Part shown: piece by piece, positions 24,147 to 36,390 of the stretch
How positions within the stretch are numbered: the first letter of the stretch is position 1
How the letters are laid out: every line of letters begins with the position of its first letter
From: Toxonevra muliebris
Lineage: Eukaryota; Arthropoda; Insecta; Diptera; Pallopteridae
NCBI GenBank assembly: GCA_963691655.1
Contig: OY829326.1
Coordinates: 25,656,878-25,720,877, forward strand
Direction of reading: 5' to 3'
Length of the DNA: 64,000 bases
Translations under genes and position numbers: made by a program
The notes under the pieces: generated by a model
Seen by the model: only the letters and a program-made list of their open reading frames with translations
Told to the model about the DNA's origin: nothing
The model's database searches: none

Positions 24147-25809
24147 AAAATTAATTATATTTTGAGATAGCCTCCTAAACTGCATGGGTTTTGCTAATAA
24201 AATGATTCCTAGTTTTTGCGAAAGAATTTTTCACGTTGAACACGAATCTGAGGTCAAAAACTTCCCATCACTTCACGTTTTAAGAAAAAATGGGGATCAA
24301 GCAAGTCTAATTTTACAAGGATCCTATAAATTTTTCTATTTTTATTAATTTTTAAACTTTTCAAACTGATTCAGGACGAAACTTTAAATCAAAAACAGTT
24401 ACTGACCTAGAAAAACTATGAATGCAGGAGTGCTCAGTATCACCTTCTCTTTTTGAATCCGTAGTCAAACTTCATGTCGAAGAAAACAAATTGGTTTTGA
24501 TCGCATAGTGTAACTAAGATTTCAAATTTATTTTTTTTTTATATATGACTTTTTAGAAAAAAACAAACCGATGGAAGTAAAAAATATCGTTAAATAGATT
24601 TCATTTTGACTTTTTTCCATCCATTGGCAATTAATCTCTAAAATAAGAATAAAGTTTCCAGATTTCGGGGGGGGGGGGGGGAGGGGAAGGGGGTCAGAAC
24701 CCCCAAAACCTCCCCCTAAATATGGCATTGCGTCTATAAAGCTTTAAAAAGCAATACAATATTTAAGTCCAATTCATTACTAAGCCTCATAACATATACG
24801 TAGTTATTTAAAAATATCAAGATTGCATTAGTGAAATATATTTTAAAAAGATAGTAAAGTATGCAACGTTTGGACTTTTTGCTACCTCTTAAATATTCAT
24901 CTTCCACCAAGTCTTTTCTCTATTATGCTAAACTTTTGTTTTAATGTTTTTTGTTTTATTAAAATGTCGGTTATGATTTAAAAGCATACAACCATTTGAC
25001 ATTTAAGATATTCACCACAAAAACCACGCACACAAACACATACACACACGCACACAAACACATTGAAACAAGTATAAGGAATATGCTGATACGCATGCTC
25101 AACAAAAATCGCGCGCTTATAAAACAAATATAAATATGCATGCATATAATATTCGCAAATAGTAATAAAACAAAAAGAGAATTTAAATGATTGTAGTTGA
25201 AAGCAGAATTCTAAAAACACAACAACAAACAAAAAAACAATAAGCTCCCTCAAAATATGGAGGCATAAGACATAAGACTCGTACATGAACTGAAATTAAT
25301 TTTTGGAAAACAAAAGAAAACGTAACGATAACAAAAACATAAAGTAAATAATGCAAGAATGAAATTGTATAGGTACTCGTAAAAAAAGGATCAACAATTT
25401 CAAAAACTGTTTTGTTATCGTCACAACTCACGTCTCTCGACTCAAAAACAATTGGCAAGCTCAAATGTGTTCCGCAATGGCTTTAAAAATTGAATGAATG
25501 AGTGAATGGATAAGGGTTGCAGGGATTTGGTTAACGATGGCATTGTTGCAAATGAGAATAATGAGCACCTACTCCTTTTTTTATTGCATTTATAACTACT
25601 CCTTTCATTCTTTCGCAGCGTTCTCTCATTGTGAACGTGTGTTTGTGTGTGTGTGAGTGTGTACTTTGATGGCGCCGCTCTCTTTGCTGCAAATATGATT
25701 TTTACATTTGCCTATTTTATAACATTTTTTTATTGTTTACCCCTTTTTTTAACGACGTGATTTCATCCAAAACATAAATGCAGTGGCAGTAGCAGCAGAA
25801 GAAGCAGCA
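24147..25809. other. AT-rich spacer up to assembly gap
   Basis: No gene recognised. It includes a G-run (24667-24693), CA-rich stretches (about 25024-25062) and a GT run (about 25640-25660). CAG/GAA triplets lead directly into the gap, so a trinucleotide repeat may have broken the assembly. Confidence 0.5.
24667..24693 (+). repeat. G-run, potential G-quadruplex
   Basis: Fifteen consecutive G are followed by AGGGGAAGGGGG, then by a C-rich stretch with runs of five C within 30 bases. This satisfies the simple sequence rule for a G-quadruplex and could alternatively form a hairpin with the downstream C-runs. Confidence 0.7.
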
Positions 25810-26009
25810 NNNNNNNNNNNNNNNNNNNNNNNNNNNNNNNNNNNNNNNNNNNNNNNNNNNNNNNNNNNNNNNNNNNNNNNNNNNNNNNNNNNNNNNNNNN
25901 NNNNNNNNNNNNNNNNNNNNNNNNNNNNNNNNNNNNNNNNNNNNNNNNNNNNNNNNNNNNNNNNNNNNNNNNNNNNNNNNNNNNNNNNNNNNNNNNNNNN
26001 NNNNNNNNN
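25810..26009. other. assembly gap (200 N)
   Basis: There are exactly 200 undetermined bases. The left edge is CAG/GAA-rich and the right edge GT-rich, so simple repeats probably fill it. Frames that span it (25717-26073, 25749-26024, 25783-26064) are meaningless. Confidence 0.99.
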
Positions 26010-26154
26010 GTGTATCTCTCTCACTGTATGTGCATGTGTGTGTATATGTTTGCATACAAATTAAATTTTGCATAGTACGCTTGGATAAATCCCGTAGATT
26101 AATTTATCATCTCACATTACACCCGTAACGTAACGTTACGTACGTACCAGAGTG

Positions 26155-26183
26155 AAGCAGTGCGGTATCAACGCAGAGTACAT
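26155..26183 (+). other. SMART-type cDNA adaptor-like sequence
   Basis: The bases AAGCAGTG, then CG, then GTATCAACGCAGAGTACAT match the widely used template-switching cDNA primer AAGCAGTGGTATCAACGCAG-AGTAC (and its AT continuation) except for a 2-base CG insertion. It lies 145 bp after the N gap, following an odd CGTAACGTAACGTTACGTAC stretch. It is most likely a laboratory sequence left in the assembly. The primer identification is from general knowledge. Confidence 0.8.
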
Positions 26184-26618
26184 CTCTTCCACTTACTTTT
26201 CTTCTTCTTTTTCTGCTACTACTACTACTTTTTTCATTTACATAAAAATATACTACTTACAATTTTGTGGTAATGTTGCTCACTATTCTACGCAAGCAAA
26301 AGCAGTTGAATCGAGGGAGGTATTCATATAAGTGCTGCAGCAATCCTTTAGTTTTTCAATGACATTCATGGAAAACTAAAATACTTAAATTGAGATTAGT
26401 TAGCAGCATTATGAAGGGTGCCAATTTTAAATTAAACAATGAGCTGCAGTATGGTTACACAAATTTAAAATTACATTTTGTTTGGGCTTACTAAATAGTG
26501 CAGCTATTTACATTTCATTTTCATGTGCATAGTTAATTAAGTGCGCCGCCCATTGCTTTTATATTCGTCACAGTCAATATGTTCATACTTTTCAACCAAC
26601 TTGAATTAAGTTTAACCT
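26184..26618. other. unassigned AT-rich DNA
   Basis: No gene or repeat recognised. Confidence 0.4.
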
Positions 26619-27667
26619 TTAACCCTTTCGTTGTTTTTGTCTAAAATATTGTACAAAAAAATGTTCATCTTTCACTATTTCTCTTTTCAAATCTATCGGG
26701 AATTTTAAAAATAAAAAATAATTTTTTAAATTAAGCATGTTTTTTCTCTCTATAATTTAAATTTGAGCAAAAACGGGAGTATAGTTTTTTTTTTATTTGA
26801 TTTTGAAAAACAGTCCAAATTAAATTTGTGTGAATTTACGAAGTGAAGGTACAAAGATTATAATTTTGAGCAAGTATATAAACTTTTTTTTTATTTAATT
26901 ATAATAGTTTAAAATGAAAGTTAAAACTCCATTTCATACTCGAGAAAAAAAATATACGGGTCTCGGCGTTTTAAAAGTATACGTCTAAATTTTTTTTGCG
27001 TGGGCCCAAAGTTTGCCCATTTCTAACAGATTAAGTATAATAAACCATAAGATAACTTGCTAGTTTTGCATCAGATCTTGTTTGTATGTTCAGCAACTTA
27101 TAGCAGAATTTTCCGTAGAATATTTTCTTCCTACATATTAACCCTTTGGCACCCACCATTGTGGGTATTTTTTGCCTTTTTCAAAAAAGTTTTCTTTTTG
27201 ACCCATTACGAGAGTTGATAAAGGGTTAATATGTTCAAGAAATATGCTGCTAATGAAATTTTACTATAAGTCACCGAACAACAAAAATCTGTATATTTGA
27301 TTTTAGTAAAAATAAACCCAAATTCCAAAAATGTCTCAAATTTTCACCTTTTATACTTAGTGAACAAGTGTGTTTTTAAAAGTATTTTCTAAACTAAAAG
27401 TTTATTTTGCATTGCAAAATAAACCTTAGTTGTTTTTTATACAAAAAAAAAAAATATAAAAAATTAAAATTTTTTTCTCGAATTTTTACTCCTTTCATGC
27501 ATTTGGGTCATTATAATGTACAAAATTCCAAAAGCTCTACAGGCTTTCCCAAAAACTTCTTTCATAATTTTTTTGGTTTTTATTCTTAACAAAGACCAAA
27601 TCTACGAATGTAAAACAACAACAAATATTTTTACCCCCCAATAAAAAAGTTGCGAAGAAAGGGTTAA
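26619..27667. mobile_element. possible TTAA-flanked element, about 1.05 kb
   Basis: The left end is TTAACCCTTTCGTTG (26619). The right end, complemented, is TTAACCCTTTCTTCG (27667), so the first 11 bases are shared as inverted ends, and TTAA lies at both boundaries. No transposase frame is present. A smaller TTAA-flanked element sits inside. Pairing of these two particular ends is an inference. Confidence 0.45.
27138..27229. mobile_element. tiny TTAA-flanked MITE (92 bp), nested
   Basis: It has TTAACCCTTT at the left and AAAGGGTTAA at the right, exactly inverted over 10 bp. Just inside the left end is the palindrome ACCCACCATTGTGGGT, a feature also seen near piggyBac-type termini. It is too short to encode anything. 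Confidence 0.55.
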
Positions 27668-28030
27668 TTGCATTAAACTAGGAGCATAAATATGTAACAA
27701 ACAGGCATAAGGAGTATAAGCTTAATGTCACCTGCTGGTCTAGATTTAAAAAAAAACTGATTTTTTTTATATATCAAAAGTATAGGCCTTTAAAAACATA
27801 CTGTATTTCGTATCAATATTTCCAGTATTTCGACTTCTGCAGCCTATTTAGCATGTGAGCGCAGAGGCAGGCAAAAGGGCTGACTGAAGTTTAAACACAT
27901 TTAAAAACATCTCGAAACTATATTTTTCTGCATGATGGGACACAAAAAACAAAAACTAGTTGACCGATTCATCACAAATTTTACTATATTATTCAGAAAA
28001 CCAGGAAGTAGGAACTATAAAAAACTTTCT
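27668..28030. other. unassigned AT-rich DNA
   Basis: Nothing recognised. Confidence 0.4.
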
Positions 28031-28830
28031 ACGTTGAATACTTGTTACTTTTTACATACAAAATTTCGTCAAATTTTGTTCAAAGTTTGGTTTTAGGTTA
28101 GTCTAAATTTTTTCCTGAATTTTGTTAAAGGTTTGGACAAATTTTTGCCTTAATATTGGTTTACTTTAATTTTGATATTGGATTGCTTTTATCATGAGTT
28201 TTATTTTAATTTTACTCTAAATTTGGTCTCAATTCTGGGTCGAGTTTTGGTATATTTAGTTTTGATTTTTGGTCAAGTTTTGTTCTGATTTGGGTTTTCT
28301 TTTGGTCTAATTTTTAAACTGAATTTCGGTGATTTTGTGTCATATTTGTCGGAATTTTGTTTTTAATTTTGGCCTGAATTTCGGTTGGAATTTTGACTTA
28401 GTTTTGACTAAATTGATGATCTTTAATCTGAACTAGTTTTGTTCTGATATTTTGATTTCATTTGGTTTGATTGTTGGTTTTTATTTTAGCCTAATTTGAA
28501 TCTAATCTAATTTGTTCTGATTTTAATCTGAATTTTGTCTGAATTTTTCACTTTTGTTTACTTTGGTTTTCGTTTTGGATTGTTTTTGTTTTGAAGTTTG
28601 GTCTGATGTTTATTTTGAATTTCGATCCAGATTTTGTTTTGAATTCTGGTCTAAATTTTGCTCTGAATTTTTGTCTAATTTTCTTTGGATTTTCACCTGA
28701 TTCTGGTGAGTAATTTGGTTTGGTTAGACTTTTAGCTGGATTTTTGTTCGGCTTACAAAAATTTTCCTCTATAATCTCTGTCTGGTTGATCTTTGAATAC
28801 GTTGAATACTTCTTACTTTTTACATACAAA
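28031..28830. repeat. 12-mer array segment bounded by 32-bp direct repeats
   Basis: The interior (about 28064-28790) is a degenerate array of TTTTGGTCTGAA-like units and is a near-copy of 31500-32262. It is bounded by ACGTTGAATACTTGTTACTT plus TTTACATACAAA at 28031-28063 and the same phrase with one change at 28799-28830. The minus-strand frame 28548-28829 is a translation of the repeat and not a gene. Confidence 0.8.
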
Positions 28831-28889
28831 TAGTAGTGAAAAAAGAGTCTGTTTTCGTAAAGTAAATTTCAACAACGCGCCATTTTGTA

Positions 28890-29395
28890 AAGGGCAATAT
28901 TCTGACCCAAAATTGGATCAAAAATTTGACCAAAACTTAAGCTAAAACCCAAACCTGAATTCAACTTAAAAAACTGACAAAATTCCGATCAAAACTGCAA
29001 CTGAAAATCGAATCAAATTCTGATCGAAATGCAGCCCCACCATCCCTTCCGGATCCACCAATAGAGATCATCCTTGACCCCACCCATTTAATACGGATCA
29101 TCCCTTGATCATTTCGTTTGTTATTATTCAGAATCGTTAAAAAAAAAATTCTTTAACGCTTTTTCATCTCGAAGATCATAACGATTCACACCGATTTCTT
29201 GCAAAAAAAGTACAGGCAAAACTTTAGACTAAAAGTCAGACCGAAATTCAAACCAAAAATCACTACAAAGGACAGATTAAAATTCAAACCAATGTAGATC
29301 AAAATTGAGTAGATCAAACTTAAACCAAAATTAAAAACAATTTTGACCGAATTCGGGCCAAACTGCTTGAAGAAAGACTGAAATACGGATTAAAA
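28890..29395. repeat. 12-mer array, reverse orientation
   Basis: Complement-type words (AAAATTGGATCAAAA, GACCAAAACTTAAGC, CAAACCAAAAATCA) recur, with a non-repetitive interruption at about 29030-29200. The orientation is opposite to the flanking arrays at 28.1 and 31.1 kb. Confidence 0.65.
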
Positions 29396-31099
29396 TTTAA
29401 AGCATAGCGCCTGATATTTTTTCCCAACGCATTTCAACAAAGAATTGAAGAATGTTTCCAGTTTCCTTGTGGAATTCTCAGAATAATAGTCTAATATCCG
29501 ACAGTATCTAAGTAGACCAAGTCCTGTGCCCAATTTGGACCCCCTCCATTGAAAACACACATTAAAAAAAAAAAAAAAACGCGAATTAAAAGAAAAGTAG
29601 CCAGCCTTCATACACATATATACAATTTACTACATTTCATTGTAAATATCTTTGATGATAATTTTTTTTATACTCAAAGAACAACAAGGATTACAATTCA
29701 TGTATTTTCTATTCACCTCAAGTTAGTTGCCTGAGCAAATATTTGCGCTTTTGTCAGTAATCCTAGTAACTTATACTTAAACCAACATACCTGAATTTAG
29801 AACAGGTAAGTTTTATGTATATAACTTCAATACATTTTCCAAAAAAATAAAAAAAAAATCCAATCCTACATCACTTTCATACTTTACACTTCACAAATCA
29901 CATTACGTGGTATTGTCATGGAGACGAAGAAGATAAAGAGCCAAGACCAGCACTAAGAAGATTTACAGTGCACAAAATAGAAAAGAAAGATGATTTCCAC
30001 TTCAAGGCAGACAAACCGGCAAGCAGAAGAGTAGACGGATGGGTATATCTTAGATGTGCTTTTTTTCGTCGAGATAGTTTCCCAAAATTGTAAGCTTAAC
30101 TTTAAAAATATCTAAAAGAAACTAAAACGAATTTTTTGTTTTCCTTTTGGATTTTCAATTTCATTTTGTGTTTTCGTTTGCAATTGCAATGCACCGCCAG
30201 TGGCATTAAGAATTGCTGCTCAAACAAACTCTCGAAGAATTTTCACACGCAAAAACAGAACTCATAGCAACAAATGAAAAGAAAAATAAGACAAAAAATC
30301 TATTGAATAACAGAAGCTAGTGCTATAAAAAAGAATATAGTTTAACTATTACAAACAGAAAATCAAATATTCGTAAGAAAGAAAACTAATGCAGAAAAAA
30401 ACACAAACATTTTAAGAATTCTGGTAGAAAAACGTCCATCGTCTGCCAGCTGAATAAGAATGAAGTCAAACACATCGTAGGCATCAAGCTACGAACGCAC
30501 GGAACGAATGAATAGATAGATAGATGGATGGATGGATGAATAGACGGATGAATGGATGAAAACGAAGTGCAGCAGGCAGTCAGGCAGACAACCGAACAAG
30601 CAGTCAGTCAGCCAGACTGGCAACCAACAAAAAGCAAACATAATGTACATACATATAGATGGACGGACATATAGATGGTAAGAAACTATTATAAGGATGA
30701 TGGCGCGAGCAGTAATCATGGAAGGACCCAATAGCGGACCTTAGGGAGGAGGGGAGGGGGGTTTTTGTGTTTGAGTTAAAACCGATGAAAAGCTCATGCA
30801 TTTTGACTGCTGGCTATGTTGAAAAAAAATTAGTAAAGGTTCGGAAAAATTAACCGCCTCCTCCCCCCTTAGGAAATCTCTGTATTCGCTAGTGCAAGCA
30901 CATACCATATTACAATTTTTCTGTATATAGTAGCAGTAGGAGCAATAGAAATCCATTCTACAGTGTATCCAAATAATGTAAAAATGCACAAAATTCAATA
31001 TTCAGGGCAATTAGAGACTATAAGGAGTAATTGGAGGCATCAAACGGCAGTCAAAAACAATGTACGAAGTATTTAAAAGAAATAAGAGTGCATAAGAGG
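29396..31099. other. AT-rich spacer with GATA/GATG repeat
   Basis: No gene recognised. It holds a GATA/GATG run (about 30507-30560). Two G/C-rich patches (about 30729-30775 and 30850-30895) look like inverted ends around AGCG and a TAGGG-type G-rich block, but no target duplication fits. Confidence 0.45.
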
Positions 31100-32265
31100 T
31101 AACTAGAAACCTGATATTGAACTCATTTTTGTCCTAATTACGGTCTGAATTTTGTTTGAAGTTGTTCTGGATTTTAGTCTTTATTTTGGTTTGAGTTTTG
31201 GCCTAATTTTTTCTCTGAATTTCTGTCTGCTTTAGTCCTAATATTGGATTCTTTTGGTTTTGTATTTCGATCTGGGACTTGGTCTGACTTTCCATTGAAT
31301 TTGAATTTAGTGTGAGTTTTGAACTTAATTTTGGTTTACTCTGATTTTGGTTACCTTTTGCTTTGAATTGCGTTTAGTTCTGATTTTAGTCGGGATCTTA
31401 TCCTGTATGTTGTCTAAATTTTGGTCTGAGTTTTGGTTGGATTTTCTGTCTACTTTTGTTTTTATATTGAGTTGTTTTTGGTTCGAATTTCGATCAGAGT
31501 TTTCGTCAAGTTTTGTTCAAATTTTGGTTCTAGGTTTGTCTAAATTTTTTCCTGAATTTTGTTGAAAGTTTGGACAAATTTTTGCCTTAATATTGGTCTA
31601 CTTTAATTTTGATATTGGATTGCTTTTGCCATGAGTTTTGTTTTAATTTTACTCTAAATTTGATCTCAATTCTGGGTCGAGTTTTGGTTTGATTTTAGTC
31701 AAATTCTTTTCTATAGTTAGTTTTGATTTTTGATCAAATTTTGTTCTGATTTTGGTTTTCTTTTGGTCTAATTTTTAAACTGAATTTCGGTGATTTTGTG
31801 TGATATTTGTCGGAATTTTGTTTTTAATTTTGGCCTTAATTTCGGTTGGAATTTCGACTTAGTTTTGCCTGAATTTGGTCTGATCTTTAATCTGACTTTG
31901 ATCTGAACTAGTTTTGTTCTGATTTTGGATTTCATTTGGTTTGATTATTGGTTTTTATTTTAGTCTAATTTGGATCTAATCTAATTTGTCATGATTTGAA
32001 TCTGAATTTTTCACTTTTGTTTACTTTGGTTTTCGTTTTGGATTGTTTTTGTTTTGAAGTTTGGTCTGATGTTTGTTTTGACTTTCGATCCAGATTTTGG
32101 TCTGAATTCTGATCTAAATTTTGCTCTGAAATTTTGTCTAATTTTCTTTGGATTTTCACCTGATTCTGGTGTGTAATTTGGTTTGGTTTTTGGTTAGACT
32201 TTTGGCTAGATTTTTGTTCGGCTTACAAAAATTTTCCTCTACAATCTCTGTCTGGTTGAGAAATT
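31100..32265. repeat. 12-mer array, TTTTGGTCTGAA-type
   Basis: About 1.15 kb of degenerate TTTTGGTCTGAA units. From about 31500 to 32262 it is co-linear with 28064-28790, including non-repetitive landmarks such as TTTTGCCTTAATATTGGT and CGGCTTACAAAAATTTTCCT. Both copies lose similarity right after TCTGTCTGGTTGA. The frame 31347-31565 is repeat translation. Confidence 0.85.
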
Positions 32266-33804
32266 GGAGTAAAGTGTTCTGTTTTTTTTTCTCAATATAA
32301 CAATTTATTGAACAGAGTGCCATAGAGGCACGTTTGCTTACCGCAAAATTTTATTAAATCGAAGTTAACTAGAAAAGGATCAACTTTAATTCTTCATGAT
32401 TGGTACACAAAATTAACTTAACCGTGTTGGTTTTAGCTCAAAAACTATTGAATTTATTAAATATTACAGATTTTGGCCACACTGTATATTGCATGCAGCA
32501 TTCATAGCAAAAGTTTAAGATGAGAAGTTTTGCAACTCGTTGTTGGAATGTGATTTCTTTACTTGTCTCCTGTTGGTTGTTTTCAGCAATTTTTACTTCT
32601 GAATGCTTGCCACAATGTGAGAGCGCCCGCGTTCTTTGCTCGCTTGCTTCCTTCAACATGCTCAAACTATGTAGAGTCATTGTCGTCGTCGTTGTTGTTG
32701 TTGTCGTCCCAAGTCAAAGTGTTCGACATTACTTGAAATTCATGAGAGCAATTCGCACAAATATTCCATGATTCTTTATACCTTTTTTCTGCTTGCTTAC
32801 ATGTTTTGTGTGCACATGTATATGTGTACTACTGCGTCTGTTTGTGAGTGTATTTGCGATTTTTAGTTCGATTTGTGTTTGTGTCTGTATGTGTACTTGT
32901 GTTAGACATGAATGGAAACTGATAATAGGCTATTATGCACAGCACAGATTTAAGCACGCGCGCTAATTAAGATATTCGCATTGATATGGAAATTTTGAAA
33001 TTACATACTCATACTCAATGTACGCGATTGAAAGGAAGCAAGGAAGAAAGTTTTTCATGTGTAATAAACTTATTTTGGGTTTTCAGCTAACTGCATATAT
33101 AAAACTAGATAGAAAGATACGCGTAGATTACTTCATGTACATATATTCTACAGGCATGAAAAGGTGAATTAAGTTTTATACAAGTTTCTAAACATAATTA
33201 TTAGTTATGATAATAAGCATAGAAATGAAACTCGAAGTTTATGAATTTTTCGAGTGTACGTGTCTTATGCTTTCAGAAATTATACGAGCACAAAATTAAT
33301 TTAGTTTTACTATTAATATTTATATTTATTACTTTTTTGGCAGAACAATTTCTATAAGGTTGACTGGCAAGATAAGGAGATTTCTTGATGCTGTTACGAA
33401 TTCTATATCAAAAAAAAAATTTACGATACTATATCGATATAGTATCTATTTCCAAAGATTAATTTTAGTTTGAAAATATTTGAGAATAAGTCTCTGCATG
33501 CCATAAGGCTCTAGAATCTTTTGCACTGCATTGTCGTATTTTCCAGATATTGTTCTTTGACGACTCTTACCATTTTCTTCTTGTCCTTGGCGTTTCTTTC
33601 TTGCTCATGGTTACTACATATCAAGTCATTCTACTTTCATGGTCATGGTATTTACAAAAACTGAGCTCGATTGAACATCATTTACACCTTCTACGATTTA
33701 TCGTCTATCTATTCAATTTCCTTTCAAATTCGTAAACTTTGAATGCGATGTGTGAACGGAAGATATTGTCCGATTTCAACAATTTTTCCCTGAGTTCGTA
33801 TTGG
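32266..33804. other. AT-rich spacer
   Basis: No gene recognised. A GTC/GTT run lies near 32677-32710. Frames at 32438-32680 and 32520-32771 are on opposite strands of the same DNA and have no known domain. The palindrome-like TACTATATCGATATAGTA is at about 33427. Confidence 0.45.
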
Positions 33805-34080
33805 GGAGTGACAACTTTTCTTATTTGATGCAACGATCATTCAAAATAATTTTTGTGCACCTTTTTATCTTTTCGTTGGTGGTTGCAGTTTTTGGTTGTC
33901 CTGAACGATCATCATCGTCCAAGCTTGTATGACCGCGTTCAACTTCAGCCACCCTCCTTTTTACGGCGCAAGTTCCCCATAGACTTTGTCAAATTCGGTT
34001 GTTTTTTGCAAAATTCTGAAATTTTATCACCACGCAAAACTTCACTTTGTCTATTTGGTGAAGTCACTGATGTTGACTGA
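33805..34080 (-). pseudogene. mariner transposase N-terminal fragment
   Basis: On the minus strand, about 33815-33945, the translation contains the phrases SLDDDDRSGQPKTATTNEKI and ILNDRCIK. These resemble the linker between the two helix-turn-helix motifs of irritans-type mariner transposases (SGRPKEV..DENIKK..ILNDRK). A one-base frameshift separates the two phrases and a stop follows. Upstream (to about 34080) weak N-terminal similarity continues in several frames. No DDE catalytic part is visible. It is a dead fragment; the subfamily is tentative. Confidence 0.65.
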
Positions 34081-35939
34081 TAAAAATTTCTTTATTCGTT
34101 TCAATCAGAGCAATGCAATGATTGTAAACCCATCTTGTTCTGATTTAGTGTCCTAGAAAAATTATGCTAACAACTAGCTACAACTTTTTGGATTGCACTC
34201 TCCATGCCGGTATATATTCTTAAGTATGTTCTGATCACAATGAAGAAAATATTGAGATGTGTTAAGTACGCACTCGAGACGCTTGCGGTTTTCAATAGCC
34301 GACTAATTTTTCTCAATGAATTTTTAAACTATCCAATAGAAAATTATTAACAATATTTAAATTTAAATTAAAAATCGCACCTCTCTAATCTTCAATAAAA
34401 AATTCGGAAAAACCACATGACTATTTTTGATTCCTCAGCAGAATATTCTTAGCTCAAAGTATTATTAATCCACTTGAAATAATTTTGAAATATTTCTGGA
34501 ACCTTTCAGAATTCTTGTAATATTCATGCCGGTTGGATATGTACCCCTGGGGTGTAGCATATATGTAAATATGTATGTACATAAATATGTATGTACATAA
34601 AAAGTCTAAGAAAACGTATGTATATCGCGAGCACGTTCATGTGTAAATACAAGCAACAACATTTCACATCTCAAGTGCAGACACACAAAATTGCATTGTC
34701 AATTTTTGCTTTTTTGTTGTTATTTTTTATACCAACATAAACGCGTGTTTTAATAATAAAGTGCAGACGACAACATGTGGTGTCAACGAAACCAAACCCA
34801 GTGGTTGTCATTGTGACCCATCAACAATATATTCGAGCGCTAGCGGGTCCTAGGGTTTTGCAGTGAAAATCTCATATATATTTATCATTGGTAATGAATA
34901 AAAAAAATAAAAAATTTAAAAAGGACGAAAAAGTTAAAAAATCTCTGAATTTGCTTGTGTATACAAGTATACGAATATAATGAAAACAACATAAAACTAA
35001 CTCACAAATGCAAGTACAAATGCATTGAATTTTCTCCAACCGCTAAATAACCGCATTCATTAACAGTGCAAATCCCAAAATAATCACAAGAAGTCACATA
35101 CTACAGCAACGGGCGTTACCGTTGGCAACCTCATGTTTCTCGCCAATGACAACTTTCATTCACGCCGTCATCATCAGCATGAACAAAACCCAACGTTTGT
35201 TGATGTTGGTGGTGGCGATGTAGTTTATCGCTCGCTTAACTAGCAACTTTGTCCTATCATACTATAGTAAATTTACACAACACACACAGTCATTTAATTT
35301 CTTATGTGTGTGTATTATTCTGTTGTATGCGTTGAAGTGTTTGGAATGTGTGTGTATAATCGTGTATTTAGTTAATTGAGTTGGCTTAACTTTTACCGGT
35401 AATGTTATTCTAATACTATTTAATGATACTTTCAGTTTAACATAAGTATCAGTTATTGATGTATGGTAGAACAAGAATATTTTCTTAGATCTCCAAAGTA
35501 TTTGATTATATGTAAAGCATGCATTTTGTAAATATTTATCATATTAGTTAGATTAGTAGGTAGTTTTTTTATAATTATTAAACCATACCAGATGGTGCTA
35601 TTAAATAGAAACCCGGTTTTAGTTTCACTAGATGAATACCGCACAAAATCATTTAGAAATTTTCTGCATGTTTAAACTAATAAAAACATTCCACAATCAC
35701 CACAACTCCTTAGCAACTAGTAGTTATAATGTTTGATTGATTTGGTATGCCAATTCAATCGATAGTTTCAAACGATTTGGTTTTTTAGGCTTATACGCTT
35801 AATGTCTTTTAGTCAAAGCTAGAAGTTATTTCAAGATCTATTGCAAGCAGCGGAGGCTGCAACCCCTCCCAAAAATGTGAAAGCTCATAACCTTTAGAAA
35901 TCTTGCTACAGCGCTCCTATCAATTATATACTGATAATG
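34081..35939. other. AT-rich spacer
   Basis: No gene recognised. An ATGTACATAAATATGTATGTA repeat lies near 34560-34600 and GT-rich stretches near 35300-35365. Short minus-strand frames at 35262-35474 and 35453-35644 have no motif. Confidence 0.45.
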
Positions 35940-36390
35940 GGGTTTTGTCTACTTTTTGATCTGTTGTTTAGTTTGATTTTCGTCTAATCTTTGTGTAATT
36001 TTTGGGTTGTTTTTTTTCTGAATTTTAGTATGATTTTTTTGTTTGAAATTTAGTCTGCGTTTCGATTTAATTTTTGGCCTGAACTTAATCTCCCTTTTGG
36101 TTTAAATTTTTGCTTGCTTTAGGTTTGATTTCTGGTCTAAGTTTTGTCTGAACTTTGGTTTCATTTTCGGTGCAAACTTGATTTAAATTTTGATTCGAAA
36201 GATAATCTGAGTTTCAATATAAATTTTGGGCTAAATTTAATAACCTTTTTATTTAAATTTATCCTGAAAGGCCTGCTTTAAATAGGATTTCTGGTATAAA
36301 TTTTGCGTGAGTTTTGGTATGATTTTCGGTGCGAATTTGTTTTGATTTTTGGATAAAACCCCAGTCTAATTTTTAGTTTCAGCATTAAAA
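35940..36390. repeat. 12-mer array, TTTTGGTCTGAA-type
   Basis: Degenerate units such as TTTTTGGCCTGAA, TTTTGTCTGAAC and TTTTGGTATGATT recur without long exact runs. No gene. Confidence 0.7.

Noticed and set aside
25717..26073. frames crossing the N gap
   Set aside because: They contain about 67 unknown residues and are meaningless.
30729..30894. MITE with G-rich inverted ends
   Set aside because: Only scattered matches between the ends and no target duplication at the expected places.
31347..31565. 72-codon frame with repeated Phe/Leu/Ser/Glu phrases
   Set aside because: It is the 12-mer array translated in one frame.
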